Assembly (NCBI GenBank): GCA_021521415.1
Contig: JAIQDT010001667.1
Coordinates: forward strand, 124,001 to 188,000
Source of the DNA: Bidens hawaiensis
Lineage: Eukaryota > Streptophyta > Magnoliopsida > Asterales > Asteraceae
DNA length: 64,000 nt
Reading direction: 5' to 3'
The translations under genes were made by a program, and so were the position numbers. Each line of letters begins with the position of its first letter. Position 1 is the stretch's first letter. Positions 32,837 to 43,440 of this stretch are shown here, piece after piece. The notes below the pieces were generated by a model. That model was not told where the DNA came from, did no database searches, and saw nothing but the letters and a program-made list of their open reading frames with translations.

Positions 32837-34630
32837 ATGTCTCCCCCGCGGCCTTCAACCACCACAACCTTCAACCGAACCGCCAGCGACGGCGGAACCA
32901 TCATCCTCAACAAATACCAACTCACACACCTCTTGGGCCGTGGCAGCTTCGCCAAAGTCTACCACGGCCGGTCTCTCATCGACAACTCATCCGTGGCCGT
33001 CAAAGTCATCGACAAACCCTCAACCGCGGATCCCACACTGGAACCACGTCTCATCCGTGAAGTCAACGCCATGCGCAGACTCAACCACAAAAACATTCTT
33101 AAACTCCACGAAGTCATGGCCACAAAAACAAAAATTTACCTAGTAATGGAACTAGCCGCTGGCGGCGAACTGTTCACCCAACTTATCCGCCGCGGACGGA
33201 TGAAAGAACCCACCGCGCGTTTCTACTTCCAACAACTCGTGTCGGCTCTCAACTTTTGCCATGAAAACGGTGTTATGCATCGCGATCTAAAGCCTCAAAA
33301 CATATTCTTGACAAAGACGGTAACCAGAAGATCTCTGACTTTGGGCTCTCCGCGTTACCCGAGTCGAGAACTAACGGCCTCCTCCACACCGCGTGTGGAA
33401 CACCGGCGTTCACTGCGCCGGAGATTGTCAGGGGGAAAGGGTACGAAGGTGCAAAGGCGGATGCATGGTCGTGTGGGGTTATATTATTTAACCTCCTTTC
33501 TGGATACTTACCGTTTGACGACAGTAACTTACCCAACATGTACCGGAAAATTTACAGCCGTGAAGTTAACTTTCCTGAATGGATTACAAAACAACCCCGG
33601 GTTATAATTAGAAAACTACTTGACCCGAACCCGAAAACCCGGATGAGCATTGAAAAGTTGATGGATCTTGCATGGTTTAAGAAATCGTTGAAACCTGACC
33701 CGATGGTGGACTTACACATGGATAAATTTAAATACGAGGTAAAATTTATGAACGGCTTTACTATTTAAAATAAAAAGGCTAGAGGTACGCCTACAAACGA
33801 ATTAAACTGTTAGTGAACCGTTTGTGAAAAGTTAGTTTATGTTCCTTTACTTAATAAACGAACCTGAATAATATATTTATGTTTATTTACTTAAATGAAC
33901 AAGCATCATATATTTCGTTCATTTATTTATGTTTCTGTACGTTAGTTTGTGTTCATCTATTTTTTATTTATATTTGTTTGTGAATTGTTAAATTTATGTA
34001 TATTCATATATGTTTATTTTTGTTCAATTATGGTCATTTATGCTTGTCCGTGTTAACGTGTTAGTGAATCGTTTGTTTAGATTTTAAATGAACGAACATC
34101 TTTATTTTTTAAACGAACTAGTATGAATACAAATATTTGTCCTATTAAGTGTTCGTATTCGTGTTCGTTTAAAGCTAAATGAATGAACACGTTGTTTACA
34201 GGCCTAACTAGCGGCACAACTTGTTCCCCGTTTACTTTCATGTCGATGTAAACACTACTCTTCAATGAGAATTAAGTAATTAAATCGTATGTTTCAGGTA
34301 AATTGCGAAATGAAAAATTCGATGAATGCGTTTGATATAATATCGATGTCATCCGGGTTAAACTTGTCGGGTATTTTCGAAGAGAAGGGGACGAAGAAAG
34401 AACGGCGCTTTACATCGACAGGAAAGGCGGAGGAGATCAAGAAAACGGTGGTGGAAGTAGGGGAGAAGTTAGGGTTTGGGTTGAAGAAGATGAAAGAGGA
34501 TGGTGTTGTTGGGTTGGTGAAAGGGAGGATTTTCGTGTTGTCGAAGGTGATGGAGGTGGTGCCGGAGTTGTTGTTGGTGGAGATGACGGTGGTTGATGGT
34601 GGAGATGGCAGGTTGAATGGGATGCTTTGA
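32837..34630 (+). pseudogene. CIPK: CBL-interacting protein kinase (CIPK4/7-like) with 1-bp frameshift
   Basis: Exon 1 is 32837-33738, exon 2 is 34298-34630, with a GT..AG phase-0 intron. The kinase domain has [11 protein letters not shown], the catalytic-lysine segment [15 protein letters not shown], a DFG motif and the activation loop ([15 protein letters not shown]). One base is missing at about 33310 (TTCTTG-ACAAAG), so the frame shifts after residue ~158; all downstream kinase motifs are intact in the +2 frame. Exon 2 holds the NAF/FISL motif (MNAFDIISMSSG, the CBL-binding site) and a regulatory domain ending ..DGRLNGML, shorter than most CIPKs. CIPKs phosphorylate transporters and channels once bound to Ca2+-loaded CBL proteins. 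The missing base could be real or a sequencing error; if corrected, the product is about 411 aa. Confidence 0.87.
33739..34297 (+). other. CIPK intron, probably TE-derived
   Basis: The donor is GAG|GTAAAA, the acceptor TTTCAG|GTAAAT. The interior is AT-rich with repeated GTTCRTTTA-like words and near-inverted ends (GGTACGCCTACAAACGA at about 33784; GTTGTTTACAGGCC ending about 34204), suggesting a degraded MITE. Arabidopsis CIPK4 and CIPK7 are intronless, so the intron may be a gain (inference). Confidence 0.5.
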
Positions 34631-37004
34631 AAGTGGGTTCTTTCATGGCATAGTGATCATGTATAATGAACCACCTTTTTTGTATTAGGGATATAATTAA
34701 TTAGCAAGTGTTTAAAGTTGTTACCTTTAGTTAGTCTTTAAAGTTTTTATGAATCAAGAAAATAAATTCAATGTAAATATTATGTTATTTTAATGGTTAT
34801 TGTTAGGGTGTTTTTATTTGGTTGAAATTTAAAACTGAATCGAATCAGATAGTTTAAAAGTACCGAACTAAAACCAGGATGTGAAGTCAGTTCAGTTTCG
34901 ATCAAATAAACCATGTAAAGCTTCTTTTTACCATTACTTGTTATTGAACCTTATATAATAAGTTTAAACTTAAATCATAAATTATTAAGCTAAATTAAGA
35001 AAACTCAAATAACAATTATTTGTTAATGTGATTTATTCGGTTGAATCGAATTTAGATTTTTATAATGTATCGAAACTTTATTCGGCTTCGAAAATTGAAT
35101 ATGTAATTCATTATGGCTTTAAACAACTTTGCTTTTGGGTTTAATCGATTTGAAGTTGAATAATGGACACAACCATATTTGAACAAACTTAAAAGTTAAT
35201 ACACCACCAAAATTAGGTATGATTGGTTATCACGTAAACAGTTAGGTAAATCACTCTTCATTTACAAAATTTGAAAAGAGGTTGTCTTGCCAAATTTGTA
35301 CAATTTATGATTTTTGGGATTTGAAAAAAAAAAGATTATGATGTTTGCGTTTTGTAGTAAGTTTGATACGCTTTATATCACATGTGTTGAAAATGTAATA
35401 TTTCAATGAAACTGAAAAAGTTAACAAGATTATGAGAGACATGTGACATCTACAAGTGAATTAGTAGAGTTAACTCGTTGATGGATGTTATAAATGATGT
35501 TATAGCCCGACTATGTGGGTGTAATATGTTATGATCGAAACCGTTTTGTATGATCTATTACCTATTAGGTATGTGAAACTAAGATCTAGATAGCAATGAG
35601 CATGGGCGAACCTACAAACGTTCACCCCCCCCCCCCCTTTCGAAATTTTAGGAGAGAACATATATTAAACCAGTGAACAGTACCTATATATTTTATGATG
35701 TGAACTAAGATCTAGATAGCGATGAGCATGGGCGAACCTACAAACGTTCACCCCCCCCCCTTCGAAATTTTAGGAGAGAACATATATTAAACCAGTGAAC
35801 AGTACCTATATATTTTATGATGTGAACCCCATTACAAAATGAGAACTGTCTTGGTGGAAAGGAAGTATTCTTTCAAACTAGAAGTATTTAGTTTGATTCG
35901 TATGTCGACTTGTTTTTTTTTAATGTCAACTAGATTTAAAAACCAAAGAAACGAGCATAAGAGAGACCAGACGGATGCCCTTCACTCCATCCAATTTAAG
36001 GATAACAATGGGTCGGGTTTGGGACAAATTTAGACATTCCCAAACCCGTTCATGGTTAATAAAGCTCATTCCAAACCAATCGGTATTTTTCGCCCCATCG
36101 GACGTTAGGCATGTCAGCGGATTTCGTCTATAACCAACCGTGAACTAGTCGGGTATCTATAGGGTTTTGACAATTTTTAACTAGTCAATTACTTCGGGTA
36201 AGTAATTATTAATCAATTACAGAAAATAATTACCACAAAATGTTGCCAAATGTTAGAATATTTTGAGAACTCCTATGAGTCGTAATAACTTTGGAATTAC
36301 TCAAAAAAATACATATGTGTTTATTTTTAAGAATAATTTAGAAGAGCTTCTATACACTTTTATGAGTATTTTCGTCAAGAAAAAAAACGCTAAGAAAAGT
36401 TTTTTTAATCAACAAAAATTACTGTTATCGCATGTTACATATATTACATGCATTTACGTTACGCACCTATGACAAACTATAAATGCTCGTTACACATGTT
36501 TCAATGGTCGACTTGTGTAAAAACAACTTTAAATTTCTAATAAATCTAACGTACGTATAATACTTATGATTTTTTTTTAATGTTTTTACATGTTTTTTTT
36601 ATGTGACTCTCAAATTCCTCATGACTCATAGTGGTTCTAAAAAGAACATGATCTGTATAACTAATTAATTACAACAAATTATTGTTATAACAACTTTTGA
36701 CGAGTAAGTAATGCACCAAATTCATACATACTTTAAATTCTAAATAAAATACAAAAAATAAAAAGTCCACCAACAAATAAAAAATAATTTTTAAGGTATA
36801 TTTTAGGCCGGGTTACTCGAATATATGATCAGGTAAACAACGTTATGTTATCCGGAATCAAATCGAGTAATCTAACATATAGTAAATCTTATACACATCC
36901 TGAACCTACAAAAAGTTTAAAAAATAATCTCAGTCCGTCTGATATCCTAACGGCTACCGTCCCAAATGTTCCAAGTTTTGGGTTTTCCCATTGGGATTGG
37001 CTTT
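34631..37004. other. Intergenic between CIPK and the solo LTR
   Basis: AT-rich. It contains a tandem duplication of about 126 bp (35574-35826). No gene is recognised; the small ORFs lack domains. Confidence 0.5.
35574..35826. repeat. 126-bp tandem duplication with C-runs
   Basis: The sequence from GTGAAACTAAGATCTAGATA is repeated once with near identity. Each copy includes a long C homopolymer (about 35625-35638 and 35751-35760) and GAGAACATATATTAAACC. No coding content. Confidence 0.85.
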
Positions 37005-37479
37005 CATTGTGTAAGGCCCCGAACCCGGTGACCCTACTTTAGCGTCGGATTTACTCATAAACACAGTTCTTCAAATCAGAGTTTATTAAAACTTTTCGCG
37101 GAATATAAAACATCAATCATTTGTTACAAAACATTAAATCTTTTCTTTGATACCATAACACAAAACTTTATATTTAAAACATCTTTACTTCTTTCTTCAG
37201 ATGCCAGCCGTTCAATCCATGCCGTGTGTCATCCTCATGCTAACTCTATAATCAGCTCACCTGCGTGCATACTAAAAGTCAGCTACGCTGAGTGAGTTCT
37301 AGTTAATCGAACGCCATACAATACATACACATACATACATATCTGTAGATATATATCCATACTTCACTAGTTACCCTTCTGTTCTACATACATACTTGCT
37401 ACCATACATACATACATATCTACAATCACTAACCTCAGTCTACCGAGAGTACGTTCATAGTTCACCGTCTATACCTGTA

Positions 37480-38060
37480 CTCAAGGTCGTGAACACGTAC
37501 AAGGTTCGCAGTCCTTACCTATGTTCACCATTTATGGTACGTACAAGGATCGCGGTCCTTCCCTATACCATAGTACATCCACAACACGTACAAGGTTCAC
37601 AGTCCTTCCCTATGTTGCAACCTAATTCATAGCACGTACGAGGTTCGCAGTCCTCCCCTATGCTACAAAATCAGCACGTATAAGGTTCACAGTCCTTTCC
37701 TATGCTGAAATACATCCACAACACGTACAAGGTTCGCAGTCCTTCCCTATGTTGCAACCTAATTCATAGCACGTACGAGGTTCGCAGTCCTCCCCTATGC
37801 TACAAAATCAGCACGTATAAGGTTCACAGTCCTTTCCTATGCTGAAATACATCCACAACACGTACAAGGTTCGCAGTCCTTCCCTATGTTGCAACCTAAT
37901 TCATAGCACGTACGAGGTTCGCAGTCCTCCCCTATGCTACAAATACAGCACGTATAAGGTTCACAGTCATTTCCTATGCTGACGCCTATCTACATTACGT
38001 ATAAGGTTCGCAGTCCTTATCTACGTTTACATATATCATCTACTTCACGTATAAGGCTCG
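37480..38060. repeat. Tandem array, 137-bp higher-order unit
   Basis: A ~34-46 bp module (CACGTACAAGGTTCGCAGTCC with variants) is repeated about twelve times. From 37581 the modules form a 137-bp super-unit (starts at 37581, 37718 and 37855 with near identity). Part of the solo LTR. Confidence 0.88.
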
Positions 38061-38830
38061 CAGCCCTTAACTACGCCATCACCAGCCGAGTCTATGTCCG
38101 ACAGAAGCTAGAGGGATTTGCCATCCTAACTTAATATGTCGAACGTAGAACTCACACGCCATTCGTGTACCTATATACACATACTTACATTATAACATAA
38201 GAACACTCTAGGCATTCTTTACCTCATTCATTTAACAACCATACCCCTTGTCGTTACGTGCAATATCCGAAGATCGTTCACGCCCCCACAAGTATTCATT
38301 TGAAATATTCATACATCTTCGATACATAATATTCGTACCTTTATTTTTAACCTGACAGTACGCGCAATATCCGAAGATCGTTCGCGTACCGACAAACATA
38401 CATTCATATCTATCACACATATCACATATGACATACACTTATCACTTAGGATAAATGTATTAACAACACATCGAGTATGCACACAGCCCCGAAAACATAA
38501 CAAGGAATGGGGCTAGAAACTCACCTGAACACGGTTACGTTCACCGTTAATCGTAATCCCTTTCTTCAGCTGTGCACGGCTGACTGTATAACAAGTACAC
38601 GTATCAAACAACTATCACTACTCATATCATCTTTCCAGTCTTAACTACTACCCACAACGAACGGGGGTCCGGGGGCAGCGCCCCTGGCAGCGGGGTCTAG
38701 GGGCGGCAGCCCCTAGCAGGGTCTAAGGGGCAGAGCCCCTGGCTGGGGTCGAGCTGCCAGGTCAGCTTGGAAAAATTTTATTTACATTAACTGTCTTAAC
38801 ACATTTTCCATTAGGTTTTCAATTTATTTT

Positions 38831-39086
38831 CTAAGCGAACTTAACTTTAGGCGAAGTTAAACCTTAGGCGAACTTAGCTTTAGGCGAAGTTAAACCTTAG
38901 GCGAACTTAGCTTTAGGCGAAGTTAAACCATAGGCGAACTTAGCTTTAGGCGAAGTTAAACCTTAGGCGAACTTAGCTTTAGGCGAAGTTAAACCTTAGG
39001 CGAACTTAGCTTTAGGCGAAGTTCATCAGGCGAACTTAGCTTGCAGGCGAAGTTCATCAGGCGAACTTAGCTTGCAGGCGAAGTTG
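38831..39086. repeat. 33-bp tandem array
   Basis: GCGAACTTAGCTTTAGGCGA, extended to 33 bp, is repeated about seven times, the last two copies shortened and changed (CTTGCAGGCGAAGTT). It lies in the solo LTR downstream of a GC-rich block at 38655-38760. Confidence 0.88.
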
Positions 39087-39767
39087 TCGTCTGCAGGTTC
39101 TGTTCGCTCTTAAATCCTTCGTTCCTTAACCAAATAACTCGATTTAGCTACCCATGGAATCGTCTGACCAGCGCCTACAAACCCCAACTATCAAATCGAC
39201 CTAACATCGATGTTTAGAGGGTGCGATTTAGGCATATAGGTTACGGGTCCTTTTTATCAATCGATTAACCCATCAAATCATAACCATTTTCAGTAAGTTT
39301 AGCTTTGTTGGATTCGTTTTTACCATACAAACTCAGATCTACCATTTCTCAAATCAAACCGAACCCATACGAACGATTTCTAACCATAAACGTACCTTGA
39401 ACGAGTCGAACTTACGAACACGAGCTGGTCTTGTTGCTTTGGTTCGTCACGACGATCTAGCACCAACTAACGTTTACTCTCTCTCGGATCCTGCTCGTTT
39501 ATGGTGTGTGTGTTTTGAATGTGTAGAGATTAGAATGGAAAGAGATGAGGTTTAGGGTTTTATGGTGGTTTAGGGGATATTTATATCCCTTAAAGCCCAT
39601 GGACCTAAGGCCCATTCTCATTTAACCCATCTCAATTAATCTAACACTAGCCCGACTCATACCAACTCCTACTCTATTATTTATTTCCCGAACCCGAGTC
39701 AACTTTCCCTCTATTATTAAGTAATATAATTAATATCATTTTGGAAATTTCGGGATGTTACACATTG

Positions 39768-40129
39768 TCATCCCAACCCCATTGCCAGTGCTATCGGACA
39801 GTGATGGTGGAACCCTACTCGATGGCAATGCCCGCATTTTGTCCTCCCTCCCTTTTGATAAAGTTGGTCTGCTAATCTCTATCCTATGCTTACCAAGCAC
39901 TCGACGTAATGCCATATCCTAATTTTATATACTTTGGTCATAGTAATAATTATTTAACAAAAAATAGCTTTAAGTATTGGTGCCTACTAAGTGCTTGACG
40001 TAATGCCAATAAAACCAATTTGGTCAGTAAAGCTCATGTCTATAATATAGATTTTAGTTCGTTTTATGCCCCTAAAATTGTTGAGCCACTCTTGCCCGAC
40101 TCGAATCCTTTGAAGAAAATTTGTATGTC
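39768..40129. other. Intergenic
   Basis: The word AGTGCTTGACGTAATGCCAT occurs twice with small changes (about 39896-39915 and 39989-40008). No gene is recognised. Confidence 0.45.
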
Positions 40130-40220
40130 CGGTCCTATGAAATTGAAGGATTCATCCTCAACCCCGTGCTAATCTTCTCTGTATCGTTATTGCAATTTTA
40201 TCAAATGTCCCCTAAGAGAC
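40130..40220 (-). pseudogene. U6 snRNA pseudogene
   Basis: The minus strand from 40220 matches U6 in its centre (ATAAAATTG, then ACGATACAGAGAAGATTAGC) but has changes in the 5' stem (TCTCTTAGGGGAC), a 2-bp insertion, and a badly altered 3' half. Upstream, a TATA box (GGTATATAAG, 40243-40252) and a degenerate USE (GTCCCACTAG near 40273-40282) remain. The flanks resemble those of the intact U6 at 41476, so this is one half of an old tandem duplication. Confidence 0.75.
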
Positions 40221-40989
40221 AATCATCACTCCTCACCTGCGTCTTATATACCAAACCCAAAACCTATTCTGGTCTAGTGGGACGAGCTACACTATTCTAA
40301 CCTAACTAATCATAGTGAATCTATAGTATATTCTTTTTATCTGGTCTTATATGGATGATATGTTTGTTTTTCTTATCATAACGATTTTGCAACAACTACC
40401 AGTGATATATATATGTAGGTTGATTTTATGTATTATTTTGAAGTGATTTTTAATTTAAAAATATTCTTTTGTAAAAACCATACATTTAACTTTTTTATGA
40501 GATTCTTATGAATAAAATGGTTTATTACTAGCTTAATTTAACTAATAAACTATTCTTCTAGTTCTATGATCACAACCAAGTGCAGTAAAGACTAAAGAGG
40601 TCAATCAACCACGATCATCAAGTTGGGTTATCGGCTTTGAGTTTTAGCTCCAAAGGTTAGGGATTATAAATTTTGTTTATAGGGCATGTAACTACCCTAA
40701 TTTATGGTATTGTGATTTTGTAATTTTCATAAAACTGAGACATATTGATTTTAAAAATATATTATTTTTGTATAAATTATGCATCTAGTGTCAATTATTA
40801 TGACAACACAAAATTTATACCAAAAGTCTATATTCATTTTGCAATGTGTAATAACTAGGATCCTAAGCTAAAATCTATAATTAGTGTGATGTGTCAAAAT
40901 CTATCCAACTTGCTATATGATTAAATTGGACTAAAATGTCAAAGATTTTTTCAATTGGGCTAAAAACATGTGTATGAGTTTGATATTTG
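40221..40989. other. Spacer with U6 upstream region
   Basis: 40221-40590 resembles the 5' flank of the intact U6 gene (41578-41880). 40590-40989 shows no recognisable feature. Confidence 0.4.
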
Positions 40990-41378
40990 CAGCATTATAT
41001 TTGAAAGCTTATGCACTTAGCATTTGGTAATTACACCCAGCCATTAAAATTGATTAAAGTCAGTACTGGAGATAAGATAATATGCATAACGAGTAATATA
41101 CAAGTCCATATCTTAAGCAAGCAAAATTACCGACAATGAAAGTGACAGGCTTGCAAAATAAGGTGATCACCAACACATTATCCAATTTTCTGCAGTCACA
41201 AAACCATTAAAACTATTAAGGTTCCAGAGGTCTAAAATTTTCAAAAAAAATCCATAACTTTTCTTTTTTCAATAAATCTAAACATACCTGAGTAGTCTAA
41301 ACATTATCCAGTTTTCTTCACAAATACAATCCGAATCGACATTCCAGAGTGTAATTTTTCATAAACGTTATCAAGTTT
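40990..41378 (-). pseudogene. Duplicated fragment of the GEX1 3' end (inverted)
   Basis: On the minus strand, 41378 to 40990 matches GEX1 from about 46203 to 46535: CTTGATAACGTTTATGAAAA and TTACACTCTGGAATGTCG (final exon), then AAAATTTTAGACCTCTGGAA, GGTAATTTTGCTTGCTTAAG and ATGCTAAGTGCATAAGCTTT (3' flank). It has extra insertions, no reading frame and no upstream exons: a non-functional segmental duplicate. It lies directly downstream of the intact U6. Confidence 0.75.
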
Positions 41379-41475
41379 CAGATGAGGGACATGCTTATAA
41401 CACAAATCAAGTCCAAAATTTTGACAGTACAAGCGTGTATATGTAACTGATCTCCGAAAAAAAAGGGATTTTAAA

Positions 41476-41525
41476 AAAATTTGAACCATTTCTCGATTTG
41501 TGCGTGTCATCCTTGCGCAGGGGCC

Positions 41526-41557
<32 letters not shown>

Positions 41558-41577
41558 TCAGATGTCCCCGAAGGGAC
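41476..41577 (-). ncRNA. U6: U6 spliceosomal snRNA
   Basis: A 102-nt minus-strand gene. It begins GTCCCTTCGGGGACATC (5' stem-loop) and contains the near-universal ACGATACAGAGAAGATTAGC (ACAGAGA box pairing with the 5' splice site) and GGCCCCTGCGCAAGGATGAC. The 3' end reads GAAATGGTTCAAATTTTTTT; the T-run is the Pol III terminator. One change from the plant consensus is visible near the 3' end (GGTTC for GGTCC). The promoter has a perfect USE and correct spacing. U6 forms the catalytic core of the spliceosome. Promoter and coding integrity argue for a functional copy. Confidence 0.93.
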
Positions 41578-41598
41578 AGTTACAGCTTGTGCCCCTTG

Positions 41599-41642
41599 TA
41601 TTATGAACCAAACCAAAAATTGGTTTCTGGTCGATGTGGGAC
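41599..41642 (-). promoter_or_regulatory. U6 promoter: USE and TATA-like element
   Basis: USE GTCCCACATCG (41632-41642, minus strand) is exact. The TATA-like CATAATAC (41599-41606) lies 25 bp further, and the start site 21 bp beyond it. The ~25-bp USE-TATA spacing is the plant Pol III configuration. The TATA is weaker than the usual TTTATATA. Confidence 0.85.
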
Positions 41643-43440
41643 GAGATATACAATCTTGACACAACTAAATGGTACTTATATTCCAAAGTTAAATCTTACC
41701 ATCCGAACTAAATAGTATGTGCATTATTGTAATCCAGGTGATTTTCAATTTTATAATATAATCTTAAGAAAAAACGATAGATTAACTTTTTATGCATGTT
41801 TTTCATATATTAAATTGTTTTATTATAAGCCTTAAATTTTTAATTAGTTAACTGTTTTACTATGATCCCAAGTCTATGTTACTATGTATCAGAATTTCAT
41901 ATTCTAATTGTGCTATATAGTTTCCTGCCATAACCTCCTGAAGGCCACATGTCTAGCACAAGCAGCGATTTACATGATTAGTGGGGTAATGGTGGTGTCC
42001 CGTGAGATTTCTGGTAACATGTTCTCGTTGTTACAAAAAGAACAGTGCATGTTAACTTAACTCGTACTACCCTTGCTTATGTTTTCCCCAATATGTCCTC
42101 CATGTTCTTCATCAGTCCTAATTACTACACACACGTGAGCCAACTCGCACATGACATATACTTTATTTCATAACACCGTCTAGTTAAGGCTGGAGGTGAT
42201 ATTGTACTTTGGGTGACACATATTGGTCATTCTTTCTACCTTTGTCATCATCCCTCTATGCGATTTAAATTACTCGTTGTGCGTCCCGTTGATCTGACAA
42301 ACCGGACCTAAAACTCTTAGAAAACTAAAAGTGAAGGCTGGACCAACATATAGGGTGGGTTGGTCTTTATCTTTTAGGTTTGATTCATTCTCGAGTTGGG
42401 CCAAGACCGAATGTGAATTTCTTAGGCTAAGATGTTCCATATTTCAGTTTTTACATGGGCCGAACCAAACCGGAATTCGCCCAAAAATTAAGACCAAAGG
42501 CTGGACCGAACCGAATATATAAGAAACTTAAACCTAACATATAAGGGAATCTACGGGATGTCACCGTGTTTGCACTCAAAACATAAGAACCTCACTTTTC
42601 AGTTAAACTCGTTATCTTTTCATTTAGTTTAGGCCCGTTAAACATTTAAATCTCATTTTGCGATTAAACCCATTTACTCAACTAATCCCATTAGGTGTCC
42701 AAAATTACGTTATTGTTGGTGAAGAAATTTGGGACAAAATCAACTGTCCACAAATTAAACCCATATCAAAATATTTAGCAAAGCCCACTGGTGCAACAAT
42801 AATAAAAATAAGTATAAATGGTTTGTCCAATTTTCTTGTAAATCATTCGAACTGTTAACTTTTTATGGGAAATCCAAGAGATAGGCCATTTAATTAATAA
42901 TAGTATGTTAATTATTATCAAGACTTTCTAACTGTAAAACTGTCTTGTTGGATCACTCAGATCACATATGTTTCTGCACAGAATTTGCTGTATTATATTC
43001 AGTTTCTTTTTTTCTCAAAAGTATATTTGGAATAATCTTACATGGAAATTAAACACATGTTTTAGGATAGTATATTTACAAAATCAAAAAACGTATTTGA
43101 TATATATGGTACATGTAATCTAAAAATATAATGCACAATTATATAATCTGGTAGTAACCATCTATAAAGATTATATGATCATCACCTTTACATATCAAGA
43201 TATTTTATGCTCCTTTATCTCCGTTTTCTTCACGCAAAAGCTTCAAAGGTTTTTAATGGTGGACCCTTTAAATATTATATATTCATCATCTTCCAGTCGT
43301 TGTATTTGTATACCCTTTTGTCTCTTCTTTTGACTATTTGTTAATAATTTACAATTTAACAATCTTCCCCTGCAAGTTTTGCACCATCAGCTTCTTTGTA
43401 ATTATAAACTGTACTCTGATCACTTGATTGAAATTCCTTA
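41643..43440. other. Intergenic and GEX1 promoter region
   Basis: 41690-41880 is similar to 40430-40590 (U6 duplication). No gene is recognised from 41900 to 43440, and no convincing TATA box for GEX1. Confidence 0.5.

Larger units (their letters stand above)
37010..39762 (-). repeat. Solo LTR, 2753 bp, with CATTG target-site duplication
   Basis: TGTAAGGCCCC..GGGATGTTACA, flanked by CATTG on both sides (37005-37009 and 39763-39767). The minus-strand sense (TGTAACATCCCGAAATTTCC) looks like a gypsy LTR start, and a TATA-like GGGATATAAATATCCC lies near 39574-39589. No internal retroelement sequence adjoins, so it is a product of LTR-LTR recombination. It carries two tandem arrays and a GC-rich block (separate entries). 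ORFs inside it are not genes. Confidence 0.88.

Noticed and set aside
37480..38060. Regularly spaced repeats resembling a CRISPR array
   Set aside because: The spacers repeat with the units (137-bp super-unit), and the array lies in a plant LTR flanked by a TSD; it is a tandem repeat.
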